Shown: positions 52,121 to 60,879 of the stretch, one piece after another
Layout of the letters: every line of letters starts with the position of its first letter
Numbering within the stretch: the first letter of the stretch is position 1
Origin: Verrucomicrobiota bacterium
GTDB lineage: Bacteria > Verrucomicrobiota > Verrucomicrobiia > Limisphaerales > UBA9464
Assembly (NCBI GenBank): GCA_017309115.1
Contig: JAFLEF010000026.1
Span: 33,186-97,185 of the forward strand
Reading direction: 5' to 3'
Length of the DNA: 64,000 nt
Made by a program: the position numbers and the translations under genes
The notes under the pieces: model-generated
Told to the model about the DNA's origin: nothing
Database searches by the model: none
The model's input: the letters and a program-made list of their open reading frames with translations, nothing else

Positions 52121-53773
52121 ATGAGTGAAATTTTGGTCATCGGTCACCGCAACCCGGACACCGACGCGATTTGTTCCGCTATTGCCTATGCCGAATTCAA
52201 ACGGCGCACGGGCACCAAGAACGTGATCGCGGCCCGTTGCGGTGAAACGAACGAGCGCATCGACTTCGTCCTGCGCACGTTTGGCGTGCCGGCGCCCCAG
52301 TTCGTGGCGGACGTCTCGCCCCGGGTACGCGACGTCATGCAGTCGAACGTCATTTCAGTGCCGCCACGAACGAGCGTGGTGGAGGCGCTGGCCACGATGG
52401 ATCAACGCAACATCCGGGTTCTGCCAGTGCTCGATTCCGAGCGTCGTTGTTTGGGCCTGTTGTCCGTGTTTAAGGCCAGCAAGTTCTTCTTTCCCGCCCC
52501 CAATCGGATCTTTGATTCGCGTCGGATTTTGTCCTCGGTCCGGGCCCTGGCTCGCACGCTGGGAGCGAAGATGATCTGCGCCTTCGAACCGGATCGGGAC
52601 GAGGATTTGGTCCTGATGGTGGCCGCGATGAAGGCCGCTTCGTTTGCCGCGCGACTGCCCAACTACGCCCCGGAAAAACTGGTGGTGGTGGTGGGCGACC
52701 GGGAGGACATTCAGCGTCTGGCTATCGAGGGTCGGGTCCGGGTGGTGGTGGTGACGGGTGGGTTGGAGGTTCCCGATGAGTTGTATCATCTGGCCCGCCG
52801 CAACGAGGTTACGCTGATGATCTCGCCGCATGATTCGGCCACGACGGCCATGTTGTCGCGAGCCTCCATTCCCGTGGAGCGGTTGTTGCGGGAGGACTTT
52901 CTACGGTTCCGGGATGAGGAACGTTTGGCGGACATTCAGCAGATGGCGGCCGCCTCGCAGTTCCAGGCCTTTCCGGTTGAAGACGAAGACCGACGGGTGG
53001 TGGGAATTCTCTCGAAGTCCGACTTCCTCAAACCGGTCGCGCGCAAGCTCATTCTGGTCGACCACAACGAACTGACCCAAGCGGTTCAGGGGGCAGACCA
53101 GTTGGAGATTTTGGAGGTCATCGACCATCATCGGCTGGGCGCCTTCAGCACGGCTCAACCCATTTTGTTCCGCAACGAACCGGTGGGCTCGACCTGCACG
53201 ATTGTGGCAGACGGATATCTCCGGTACGGCGTGGATTTGCCAGCCAGCATTGCCGGACTGCTGCTGGCGGGGATCGTGACAGACACTCTTAATTTGACCT
53301 CGCCCACGAGCACCCAGCGGGACGCGGAAATCTTGGCCTGGCTGGAGCAGAAATCGGGAGTGAAGGCGGCGGAGTTTACGGAGCGCGTGTTCAGCTCCGG
53401 CTCGGTTCTCGTCTCGTTGCCTCCGGAGAAGGCGATCACCGCGGATTGCAAGGAATACGTCGAAAACGGGCATCGGTTCAGCGTGGCCCAAATCGAGGAA
53501 CTCGGGTTCACCACGTTTTGGAAGCGGGCCGACGGAGTCCGCGCGGCGTTGGATCGGTACCGAGAGGAGCACGAACTGGTCTTTTCGGCGCTCTTCATTA
53601 CCGACGTCGTGCAGCAAACCTCGCTGCTGCTGGTTTCGGGCACGCCCCAATTTGTGAAGTCCATCGCCTATCCCGAAGTGGTGCCCGGCGTGTTTCAGAT
53701 GGAAGGAGTGGTTTCCCGGAAGAAGCAACTGTTGCCGTACCTGACCAGTCAGTTGCGTCAGATGCCCCCGTGA
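52121..53773 (+). CDS. Manganese-dependent inorganic pyrophosphatase with CBS and DRTGG domains
   Basis: 550 residues, a family II PPase interrupted by a regulatory insert. DHH part: VIGHRNPDTDAICSAIAYAE, split (residues 6-25). The insert holds CBS (about 68-115), DRTGG (about 150-240) and a second CBS motif (about 275-300). The DHH core resumes with LVDHNE and VIDHHRLG; a DHHA2 domain ends the protein. It hydrolyses pyrophosphate, with adenine nucleotides likely binding the CBS pair as activators or inhibitors. It is a soluble cytoplasmic enzyme with a convergent HAD phosphatase nearby. Confidence 0.93.
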   Translation: MSEILVIGHRNPDTDAICSAIAYAEFKRRTGTKNVIAARCGETNERIDFVLRTFGVPAPQFVADVSPRVRDVMQSNVISVPPRTSVVEALATMDQRNIRVLPVLDSERRCLGLLSVFKASKFFFPAPNRIFDSRRILSSVRALARTLGAKMICAFEPDRDEDLVLMVAAMKAASFAARLPNYAPEKLVVVVGDREDIQRLAIEGRVRVVVVTGGLEVPDELYHLARRNEVTLMISPHDSATTAMLSRASIPVERLLREDFLRFRDEERLADIQQMAAASQFQAFPVEDEDRRVVGILSKSDFLKPVARKLILVDHNELTQAVQGADQLEILEVIDHHRLGAFSTAQPILFRNEPVGSTCTIVADGYLRYGVDLPASIAGLLLAGIVTDTLNLTSPTSTQRDAEILAWLEQKSGVKAAEFTERVFSSGSVLVSLPPEKAITADCKEYVENGHRFSVAQIEELGFTTFWKRADGVRAALDRYREEHELVFSALFITDVVQQTSLLLVSGTPQFVKSIAYPEVVPGVFQMEGVVSRKKQLLPYLTSQLRQMPP

Positions 53774-53814
53774 TTGGGTCTCTGTGGAACGCTTGAATTG
53801 CCCTGCTGTTCGCC

Positions 53815-54585
53815 ATGCCTGCCGATATTCGACTCATATCCACCGACTTTGACGGAACCATCCATGAAGACTTTGCCCATGCGCCCGTTCCGGAAGTGTT
53901 CCAGACCCGAATCGGAGAACTCCAGAAGCGCGGCGTTACGTGGGTGATCAACACCGGACGTGATCTAGCCAGCCTCATGGAGAGCATTGGCCGCGCCCGG
54001 GTCCGGGTGCTGCCGGATTTCGTGGTGACGGTCGAGCGGGAGATTCATCGGCATGTTCGGGGTCACTACGAGGCGGTGGAACCGTGGCATTCCTCCTGCC
54101 GGGACGACCATGCCGGGCTGTTTCAGCGGTATTCCCAGGAACTGCGCGCGTTGTTCTCCAGTTTGGAAGGACGGTTCGACGCGACGTTCTATGACGATTC
54201 CTGGTCGCCGTTGTGTGTCATTGCCCGCAGCAACGGGCAGATGGATGCGATCCAGGATGAGTTGGAGACCTTTTGCGAATCGGTCTCCGAACTCGTGGTG
54301 GTGCGGAACGATGTGTACCTACGGCTGAGCCATCGGCGTTACAGCAAGGGTACGGCGTTGCAGGAAATTCAGCGGCTATTGGGGTTGAGTGCGGCGCAGA
54401 CCTTCGCGGCGGGGGATCATCTGAACGATCTGCCCATGCTCCGGCGGGAGGTGGCCCACTGGTTGGTCACACCCTACAACGGCCTGCCGCAAGTGAAGGC
54501 GCAGGTGCAAGCGGAAGGCGGTTTCCTGGCCCTGCAGTCGTGTGCGGCCGGGGTCCTGGAGGGCTTGGATCGCTTCTCGGCCTAA
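53815..54585 (+). CDS. HAD-superfamily phosphatase, Cof/SPP type
   Basis: 256 residues. Motif I is STDFDGTIHED (Asp nucleophile and acid), motif II INTGRD, then SKGTALQEI (Lys) and motif IV FAAGDHLNDLPML. This is class IIB HAD architecture used for sugar phosphates. The substrate is unknown. It ends on the first bases of the GH57 gene's stop: the two genes converge with a 4 bp overlap (54582-54585). Confidence 0.88.
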   Translation: MPADIRLISTDFDGTIHEDFAHAPVPEVFQTRIGELQKRGVTWVINTGRDLASLMESIGRARVRVLPDFVVTVEREIHRHVRGHYEAVEPWHSSCRDDHAGLFQRYSQELRALFSSLEGRFDATFYDDSWSPLCVIARSNGQMDAIQDELETFCESVSELVVVRNDVYLRLSHRRYSKGTALQEIQRLLGLSAAQTFAAGDHLNDLPMLRREVAHWLVTPYNGLPQVKAQVQAEGGFLALQSCAAGVLEGLDRFSA

Positions 54586-56240
54586 GCGGAGCGGCTCGAC
54601 AAATCCTGGGAGCGGATCCACTGCCGCCAGTCGAGGTCGGCAAACACTGTGTGCCGGGTCTCGAGATCCCTTAGTCCGGCGGGTTCCTGGGTGACCGGGG
54701 GAGCTTCCAGGACTTGAGCCAGTTCCTCGAAGGCCTCCAAGTGTCCGTTCACCCGACGGGACGGATAACTCCCGGCGGTGTTGAGCTTGATCAGGAACGG
54801 CCAGTCACTGGCTTGGGCCAGGAGCAGTTCCCGGGCGGCTTGCCGGAGCAGTCGTTCGGTGAGCGGAGTGACCGGGAGGTCCTGATAAATGTCGGCCAAT
54901 TGTTCGAAGCGCCGGCTGGCGGCGTGGAGGCGGGGCTGGATCCACGCGTTGGAATCGTCGAGCCAAACGCCCAGATGACCCTCTTCGCCCCAGGTGGAGG
55001 CCGCGGGTTGGGCGATTTCCAAGTCGGGGAATTCGGCGAGGTGCTCCGAGGGCGTGACCAGTTCCACGCCGGACGGTTGAGCCGCGTTGGAACGTACCAC
55101 GGCATCGAGAAATTCCGGACCCTCGAACCACCAGTGACCGAAGAGTTCGGCATCGTAGGGCGCCACGATCAGCGGGGGGCGGGACATCAGCGAAGCCGCC
55201 GCGCGACCCAGACGCACCCGCTGTTCCAGAAAGTGCGCAGCGTGTTCGGCAGCGGCTTGGAGCGCTTGGGCCCGCTGATACAGTTCCTTTTCCCGGCCTT
55301 CTCCGGTGACCCGATGAAACTTCAATCCAGTGAAGGCCCGTCCGGCCGCGCCGTGCAGGTAGGGTCGGACATACTCCCATTCGGAATCGTGGGCGACGTC
55401 CTGATGGAACTCCCGATACCGAGGATCGCCGGGGTATCCACCGTGGCGACTCCACACCTGCCGGGCGCTCGCCGGATCGCGGCCGAAGACGGCCAGACCG
55501 CCGGGCGTGAGCAGTGGGGCAAAGATGGCTTGGCGCGGCCGGGGATTGGCGTTGAGCACACCGTGAGTTTCGACCAGGAACCAGCGAATGCCTGCCTCCA
55601 GCAGATAGGGCTCCAGGTCCGGCGTCCAAGCGCATTCGGGCAGCCAGAATCCCAGCGGTTCCTCGCCAGCCCAGCGTGCGTGGGATTCCATCGCGACTCG
55701 CAACTGACTGCGCAGATTGGCGGGTTCGCGGAGCAGGAGCGGCAGGATCGCGTGCGTGGCCGAGCAGGTGATGAGTTCGATGCGACCGGAGCGGGCGGCG
55801 GCGCGAAAGGCGGGGAGCAGCTGACCGTCCCAGCGATGGAACTCGTTAGCTTGTTGGCGCAACCATTCCCGATGGAACGCCGCTACAGTGCGACGCTCGG
55901 GTTCAAAGTGCGCCCGCAATTCCTCGCGCTCCGCCAAGTCCTCCAGCCGCGCCAGATACTGCCGGAAGCGGGTCAGCAGTAGCTCATCCTGGAGCATGGC
56001 CGCCAGGGTCGGCGAGACACTGAACGTGAGTCGGCCGGGCAAGTGATCCCGATCCCACTCGTTCCAGATCCGGAGCAGCGGCAGATAGCACTCCAGGATG
56101 GCTTCGAAGAGCCAAGTCTCTTCGTGGAACTGCGGATGCTCCGGGTGCCGGACGAAGGGCAGATGACCGTGCAAAATCACGGCCAACTGCACCCGGGGAA
56201 GCCCGGAAGGCTCGCGCTGCGGAACGGAGGCTGTTTCCAT
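54582..56240 (-). CDS. GH57-family alpha-glucan branching enzyme-like protein
   Basis: 552 residues. It starts with VILHGHLPFVRHPE, the GH57 first motif. The nucleophile region is LPECAWTP (Glu about 200), and PYDAELFGHWWFEG (about 358-371) carries the Asp acid/base. A C-terminal DUF1957-type helical domain follows. It forms alpha-1,6 branches in glycogen, or could be a hydrolase of the same family. It lies 8 bp after the DUF4912 gene in one transcript. Confidence 0.9.
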   Translation of the reverse strand: METASVPQREPSGLPRVQLAVILHGHLPFVRHPEHPQFHEETWLFEAILECYLPLLRIWNEWDRDHLPGRLTFSVSPTLAAMLQDELLLTRFRQYLARLEDLAEREELRAHFEPERRTVAAFHREWLRQQANEFHRWDGQLLPAFRAAARSGRIELITCSATHAILPLLLREPANLRSQLRVAMESHARWAGEEPLGFWLPECAWTPDLEPYLLEAGIRWFLVETHGVLNANPRPRQAIFAPLLTPGGLAVFGRDPASARQVWSRHGGYPGDPRYREFHQDVAHDSEWEYVRPYLHGAAGRAFTGLKFHRVTGEGREKELYQRAQALQAAAEHAAHFLEQRVRLGRAAASLMSRPPLIVAPYDAELFGHWWFEGPEFLDAVVRSNAAQPSGVELVTPSEHLAEFPDLEIAQPAASTWGEEGHLGVWLDDSNAWIQPRLHAASRRFEQLADIYQDLPVTPLTERLLRQAARELLLAQASDWPFLIKLNTAGSYPSRRVNGHLEAFEELAQVLEAPPVTQEPAGLRDLETRHTVFADLDWRQWIRSQDLSSRSA

Positions 56241-56248
56241 TGCCCCGG

Positions 56249-58225
56249 TTAAGGCAGCGATTCCGGTACGGGAGGTTTCCAGTGCGGATCGGTGGGATGG
56301 GTTCCCACGTCTCCCTGCCGAGTGGTGGTTCGTTGGAACTGCAGTCGGGCGGCGCGTTGATCCGAGCCATCGGCTTTGACGGCCAGTGCAGGCAACTCGT
56401 AGTCGCCATCAGGCAGGGAAAATCGGAAGCTGAAGGAACCGTCTTCCCGCAGGCGAATTGGCCGTCCTCCCAAGGTGACTTGGGCATCGGGTTCGGTGCT
56501 GCCGTAGATGATCAGCTCGGCGTTGACCTTGAACCAGAAGCTGGAAGGGGCGGGAGCGGGCGCGGGAACCGAACCGGGGACACCTGGAAACTCCGCCAGT
56601 TCGGGGGCCGGGCGGGTCTGCTCGGCGCTGCTGGGCGAGAGTGGAGGAGTTGTCGGACCTTCCCAGCGGGTGGTAACGACCTTGGCCACCCACTGGGCCA
56701 TTTCCCCCGAACTTCCTGGGCTGATGATGACCGGGGCGGGTTCCCACACCAGGGTGGTGAGGTATTGAGCCGCGGGTTCTTCGAGCAGTGGCGGGAGCGG
56801 GCTGGCCGGGGTTTCGGCGGGAGCGGGCGTGGAGATTGATTCGGCGACGGGGGGCGGAGGGACGGACGGAGTGACGGGTTCGGGCCCCAAGTGGGGCGTC
56901 GGGGCGGGTTGAGGTGGGGGGCTGGGCCGAGCTTGGAAGCGACCGCGGCGTTCGGTCCATTCCGAGACATGGTGATCCGGAGGCGTTTGAACCTTGGGCG
57001 ACGTCGCGAGAGAACACCAGATCCCAGCTGAATCCACGAACCCCAGCTCAGCGACGTAGGGCGTATTGGCATACAGCACTGGCACCAGTCGATGCCGCGC
57101 GGTGGGAATAACGATCTGATCGGACATCAAGACCCCGCCGACCTGTCGGGCATAGACCCGCAACCTCAGCGCATCGCCGGGGAAGGCGGCGCAAAAGCGT
57201 TGGATGGAAGCTTCCTCGGCATCCCAATGGGCCAACAATGAGAACGGATCCCGGGGATCGAGCCACACCAGGACATCGGTGGGAATAGAGCTGTGGGCTG
57301 CGGGGGCCAATGGCTGTTGGAGGCCTCCACTAGGGGCGGGGGTGGCGGTGGGAGCCGTGGCTACACCCGAGTCCAGGGCCGGTGCCGGGCGGGACTCGGC
57401 GCCTTGGGGCGCGGAGGCGGCGACGGCTGGATTGGTCGCTTCAATCGGTTGGGAACGGTGGGGAGCGCCCACGAAGAGGATCGGATCCGGATAATCCCCC
57501 GCGAGGAGGACCGCCGGAACTGTGAGGGGCGCTTCACTTAAGGTTCGGCGCGAAGCCAACGGCAAGGGCACGTGCGGAGAAGCCAACGGAGATCGGGAGG
57601 GAACGGCCGTTGGAGAAGCGGGCGCTCGGACCTCGACCTTGGGTTTGGCGGGGGCCGGGGTTGCAGCAGGAGCGGTGGGAGTGGGAGTTTGTAGGGGGGC
57701 GACCGCTGCTGCTGCAAACTTTGTGGGGGTGGTTGGTCGCGTTGGCTTCCGAGCGGGAGAGGCCGAGGTGGGAGCCTTTTTGCTGGAAGCGACTCGGGCC
57801 CCGGCTTTGGGTTTCTTTACCGGGGCAGGGGTTGCGGAAGGCGCCGCTGAGTGGGACGCGGGCGCAGCGGGCAGTGCCGGGCGGCGAGGGGAAAGTGGGG
57901 CGCGTGCCGTCGACTTTGGGAGTGCCTCCAGAGGACGCGTGGTGGGCGCGGGAACGACGATCGTGGGGGCAGGGACGGCCTTTATGCGGCGGGCGCTCTT
58001 GCTCGTTTGGGGAGACGATTTCTCCCCAGATTCGTTCACGGGAGATGCGGGCGGGGCGGTTGGGCCAGGGGTCGGAGCCTTACTAACTGCGGAACGTTTT
58101 GAGCTTTGGGCGGGAGTGTCTGGTCCGACCGGGGCGCCGGCGGCAGCGGGGTTGGGAGCGGGCGGCGGAGGAGTCGGAACGGGATCCTTCTTTCCGGTTC
58201 GAGGCGAGCGGGATTTGGGGGGCAT
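56249..58225 (-). CDS. DUF4912-containing protein with long Ala/Pro-rich N-terminus
   Basis: About 658 residues. A low-complexity Ala/Pro/Lys/Ser-rich region (about 1-260) is probably disordered. It is followed by a DUF4912-type domain with VLVWLDPRDPFSLLAHWD, YANTPYVAELGFVD and, near the end, a second beta domain (NAELIIYGSTEPDAQVTLGG). DUF4912 proteins are found next to GH57 genes and may help bind glucans or organise glycogen synthesis; the function is unproven. The start is uncertain: the ATG at 58223-58225 is used, but the frame is open to 58615 and ATGs at 58330 and 58387 exist. Confidence 0.75.
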   Translation of the reverse strand: MPPKSRSPRTGKKDPVPTPPPPAPNPAAAGAPVGPDTPAQSSKRSAVSKAPTPGPTAPPASPVNESGEKSSPQTSKSARRIKAVPAPTIVVPAPTTRPLEALPKSTARAPLSPRRPALPAAPASHSAAPSATPAPVKKPKAGARVASSKKAPTSASPARKPTRPTTPTKFAAAAVAPLQTPTPTAPAATPAPAKPKVEVRAPASPTAVPSRSPLASPHVPLPLASRRTLSEAPLTVPAVLLAGDYPDPILFVGAPHRSQPIEATNPAVAASAPQGAESRPAPALDSGVATAPTATPAPSGGLQQPLAPAAHSSIPTDVLVWLDPRDPFSLLAHWDAEEASIQRFCAAFPGDALRLRVYARQVGGVLMSDQIVIPTARHRLVPVLYANTPYVAELGFVDSAGIWCSLATSPKVQTPPDHHVSEWTERRGRFQARPSPPPQPAPTPHLGPEPVTPSVPPPPVAESISTPAPAETPASPLPPLLEEPAAQYLTTLVWEPAPVIISPGSSGEMAQWVAKVVTTRWEGPTTPPLSPSSAEQTRPAPELAEFPGVPGSVPAPAPAPSSFWFKVNAELIIYGSTEPDAQVTLGGRPIRLREDGSFSFRFSLPDGDYELPALAVKADGSDQRAARLQFQRTTTRQGDVGTHPTDPHWKPPVPESLP

Positions 58226-58390
58226 GTCGCGAACGCTGGGAGACGCTGACGACCGGGTGGGCTTCCGGTCAGGTGCGAGCTTGAACTGGCTGAGCCAAGC
58301 GGCGCAAACGGTTTTCCCGAAAGTCCTCATTTGAGGGATTGGCTCGGGCGGAAGCTTGGAACCCAGGGTCACTTCCCTTAGCGTCATCGC

Positions 58391-58708
58391 GTGAGTCCGA
58401 GCGGAAAAAAGCTGGGGGTGTTGATCTCCGCAGCGCCAGAAACGCCGTCCTTTGGGCATGCCGTGGGCCTCGTCGGGGCGGCCATGGAGGCGGGCTGTGA
58501 CGTCTATGCGTACTGCATTGATGAAGCTGTGCCGGGCGTTTCCCGACCTGAGGTACAGGCGCTGAAGTCCCGAGGCTTGAAGCTTTATGCCTGCGCCTAT
58601 GGGGCTCATCGGCACGGGGTGCCAATCAATGATCTGGCGGCGTTCGCCGGTCTAACTGTCGTGAGCGATCTGATCGCTGGCACGGATCGATTCATCAGCT
58701 TCAACTAG
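58391..58708 (+). CDS. DsrE/TusD-like sulfur-transfer protein
   Basis: 105 residues, a DsrE fold. The likely sulfur-carrying Cys is in GLKLYACAYGAHRHGV; LGVLISAAPETPSFGHAVGL opens the fold. In TusBCD/DsrEFH complexes, TusD/DsrE passes persulfide sulfur on to a DsrC/TusE carrier. It starts at a GTG and begins a three-gene unit (gaps of 11 and 2 bp). Confidence 0.75.
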   Translation: MSPSGKKLGVLISAAPETPSFGHAVGLVGAAMEAGCDVYAYCIDEAVPGVSRPEVQALKSRGLKLYACAYGAHRHGVPINDLAAFAGLTVVSDLIAGTDRFISFN

Positions 58709-58719
58709 GAGTCCCGCCC

Positions 58720-59070
58720 ATGAAGCCCAAGGTTTTAGTCCTCATCACCAGCGATCCTCGGACCAGTGGTCGTCCGGCCGAGGCCATTCGGATTGCTGCC
58801 GGAGTCGGGACCTGGAAAAAAGCCGAAGTCTCGGTGTACCTGGGTGGGTCGGCGGTGGCCTGTTTGGGGGAGTACGTGGACGAGTTGGTCGAGGAAGACA
58901 ACTTCACACGGTATTTGCCCATCGTGCGGGAGTGGGGACGGCCGGTTTGGGTCGAGGCTGGATCGGGGGAGCTCGCTGAGTTGGGGGAGGCTAGTGTACC
59001 GTTTGCCGAGATTGGCGTCCCGGAATTGGCTGAGCAGATCGCGCAAGCCACGTATGTCCTGAGGTTTTGA
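58720..59070 (+). CDS. DsrF/TusC-like protein
   Basis: 116 residues of the DsrE superfamily. The opening KPKVLVLITSDPRTSGRPAE and SVYLGGSAVACLGEYVDEL fit a DsrF/TusC-like subunit. Its single Cys is not in the DsrE active position. It is encoded between the DsrE-like and DsrH-like genes. Confidence 0.65.
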   Translation: MKPKVLVLITSDPRTSGRPAEAIRIAAGVGTWKKAEVSVYLGGSAVACLGEYVDELVEEDNFTRYLPIVREWGRPVWVEAGSGELAELGEASVPFAEIGVPELAEQIAQATYVLRF

Positions 59071-59072
59071 AG

Positions 59073-59252
59073 ATGCCTAACCAACTTCATGTGGTGGTCC
59101 GGACTCCGGACGAATTCAGCCAGGAACTGCTGGAGGTCCTTCGTAAGCGTCCCGAGTCCTTGGCCGAGGTGATCGACCTGACCCAGGGAACGCCGGATTA
59201 TCGTCACCTCCTCGACCGAATCTTTGCCTGTGATTCTGTGGCGGTCTGGTAA
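59073..59252 (+). CDS. Short DsrH/TusB-like protein
   Basis: 59 residues. It starts MPNQLHVVVRTPD, contains EVIDLTQGTPDY and ends FACDSVAVW, which resembles the C-terminal DSVxxW-type ending of DsrH/TusB. It is shorter than TusB (about 95), so it may be a reduced form; the assignment rests largely on context. Start is the ATG 59073, 2 bp after the upstream stop. Confidence 0.55.
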   Translation: MPNQLHVVVRTPDEFSQELLEVLRKRPESLAEVIDLTQGTPDYRHLLDRIFACDSVAVW

Positions 59253-59354
59253 GGCCGACCGGCGGTTCTCCAGTTGGCCCCATTTCCTGAGTCGAACCTT
59301 GACTTTTGGGGCTTGAACTAATGAGCTGGCGGCCGTTCGGTAATCCCCAAAGCC

Positions 59355-60128
59355 ATGTTGACCAAGCCCCACTTCCTGACCGCAGCGTCAGTTTCGTTGC
59401 TACTCGGGGTGTTTCAGGCCGGCGCGGCCTTGAATCCGGTCAGTCAGGATCGTTCGGTCGAGGCCTCCTCGAGCGCGGCAATTCAATCGACGACGGTACC
59501 GGACTCGGAAGGGTTTGCCGCGCCTGATTTTGGCCACTTTAACGAAACGGCCGACTCTTCGGCTCTGACCACGTTGGGAGCGCTGTTTGTGGCGGCTTTT
59601 GGCACGGCGGAACAGAACTCCCGGTTGACCCCCAATCGGGTGGTCGCGACTGGGGAAGCGACGGCGGGAGTCTTGTTGTCCGCAGTGGCTCGGGGGACCG
59701 GCAAGTCCAAGTCGGAGTCCTTGTTCCAGTACGAGTTTACCGTGGCGACCCCGAGTACGTATTCCCTGCTGGGGAGTGTGGATTCGGAATCGGTGGTGTC
59801 GGGCGGGGCCTTGATTCCGTCGCTGGAGACCGCAGTGGTGTTCGAAGATGTGGGCTTGGGCGTGGTCTTGTTCGAAACGTTGACCTTCGACGAGACGTTT
59901 TCGATATCTGGAACGTTGTTGCCGGGAACCTATCGGATCTCGGCTGAAGCTTGGGTGGATGTCAGCCAAGCTTCCAGTGCTTCCCAGTTTCGTAGCGTGA
60001 ATGGCTCGAGTTCATTCGAACTCGACTTTAAAGCGCGCAATGTTCCGGAAGCCCCGACTCAGGCGGCTTGCCTGGTGCTGGGAGCGTTGGGTGGTGCTTC
60101 GGTCTGGCGCCGTCGTCGGTTGGCCTGA
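59355..60128 (+). CDS. Secreted PEP-CTERM-type protein
   Basis: 257 residues. A signal peptide (1-24) is followed by a Ser/Thr-rich beta domain and the C-terminal signal VPEAPTQAACLVLGALGGASVWRRRRLA in parts: VPEAP, a hydrophobic helix, then a basic RRRR tail. VPEAP is a variant of VPEP. The exosortase would cleave it at the cell surface. The protein's own role is unknown. The 102 bp gap before it holds nothing recognised. Confidence 0.8.
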   Translation: MLTKPHFLTAASVSLLLGVFQAGAALNPVSQDRSVEASSSAAIQSTTVPDSEGFAAPDFGHFNETADSSALTTLGALFVAAFGTAEQNSRLTPNRVVATGEATAGVLLSAVARGTGKSKSESLFQYEFTVATPSTYSLLGSVDSESVVSGGALIPSLETAVVFEDVGLGVVLFETLTFDETFSISGTLLPGTYRISAEAWVDVSQASSASQFRSVNGSSSFELDFKARNVPEAPTQAACLVLGALGGASVWRRRRLA

Positions 60129-60221
60129 TTCTGACGAACGGCCTCTCGACCTCGGTTGGGCCGTCAAACGAACCCTGCCGGTTGATTGACACCTCCGGAC
60201 CCCGACCATAGCTTTCTTCCC

Positions 60222-60596
60222 ATGACTTCGACCATTACCGAAACGCCCCGGACGGAGACTTCGACCCCGTCGGTGGTGACGCTGACCGAGTCCGCCGCCC
60301 GCCACATCTCGAGCATGTTGTCGGACGATAAAGAGAACGCCGGGAAACAGCTCCGGGTGTTTGTCGAAGCGGGTGGGTGCTCGGGGTTGCAGTACGGAAT
60401 GGTGTTTGATGAGCGTCGGGACGACGACCTGACGTCGGAATTCCAAGGCGTGATGGTGGTCGTGGATCCTTTCAGTGCGAATTACATCCGCGGTGCCGTC
60501 ATCGATTTCAGCGAAGATCTCAGCGGCGGCGGATTCAAGATCAACAATCCGAACGCTCTGAGCAGCTGCGGCTGTGGCAAATCCTTCCACGCTTAA
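60222..60596 (+). CDS. A-type iron-sulfur carrier (ErpA/IscA-like)
   Basis: 124 residues. The three conserved Cys are Cys53 in GGCSGLQYG, and Cys116 and Cys118 in SSCGCGKSF. VDPFSANYIRGAVIDFSED is typical. It delivers Fe-S clusters to target proteins. The start is the ATG at 60222. A strong terminator follows. Confidence 0.93.
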   Translation: MTSTITETPRTETSTPSVVTLTESAARHISSMLSDDKENAGKQLRVFVEAGGCSGLQYGMVFDERRDDDLTSEFQGVMVVVDPFSANYIRGAVIDFSEDLSGGGFKINNPNALSSCGCGKSFHA

Positions 60597-60614
60597 GCCA
60601 AGGACAACCTCCAG

Positions 60615-60650
60615 GGCCGTCCGGAAACATCGGACGGCCTTGTTGTTTTT
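60615..60650 (+). terminator. Rho-independent terminator after the Fe-S carrier gene
   Basis: A 9 bp stem (GGCCGTCCG with CGGACGGCC) and GAAACAT loop are followed by TTGTTGTTTTT. It isolates the following DUF5989/carbamoyltransferase unit, which must have its own promoter. Confidence 0.88.
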
Positions 60651-60720
60651 GGGGTCCGCCCGACTCGCGGTTCGGCTCTAATCTTGCCCCCCGGCCGCGA
60701 GCAGGATAGACGCAAGGCGG

Positions 60721-60873
60721 ATGTGGCAGCTTCTTCGCGAATTGATGACCTTTCTTCGACAGGAGAAGAAGTGGTGGTTGGTGCCCCTGGTGATCGTGTT
60801 GGTCCTGCTCGCGTTGCTGGTGCTGTTCAGTGCCAATCCCGCCTTGGCCCCGTTCATGTATCCCTTCATCTGA
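60721..60873 (+). CDS. DUF5989-family small membrane protein
   Basis: 50 residues. MWQLLRELMTFLRQEKKWW is followed by one membrane helix (about 19-37) and ALAPFMYPFI. DUF5989 proteins of this size lie directly upstream of NodU/TobZ-type carbamoyltransferases together with SxtJ, as here; the carbamoyltransferase starts 6 bp after the stop. It has one membrane pass, and its role is unknown. Confidence 0.85.
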   Translation: MWQLLRELMTFLRQEKKWWLVPLVIVLVLLALLVLFSANPALAPFMYPFI

Positions 60874-60879
60874 ACGGCG

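Noticed and set aside
56249-58615. DUF4912 gene start at 58615
   Set aside because: That frame would overlap the divergent DsrE-like gene; the ATG at 58225 begins a plausible basic start, though 58330 and 58387 remain possible.
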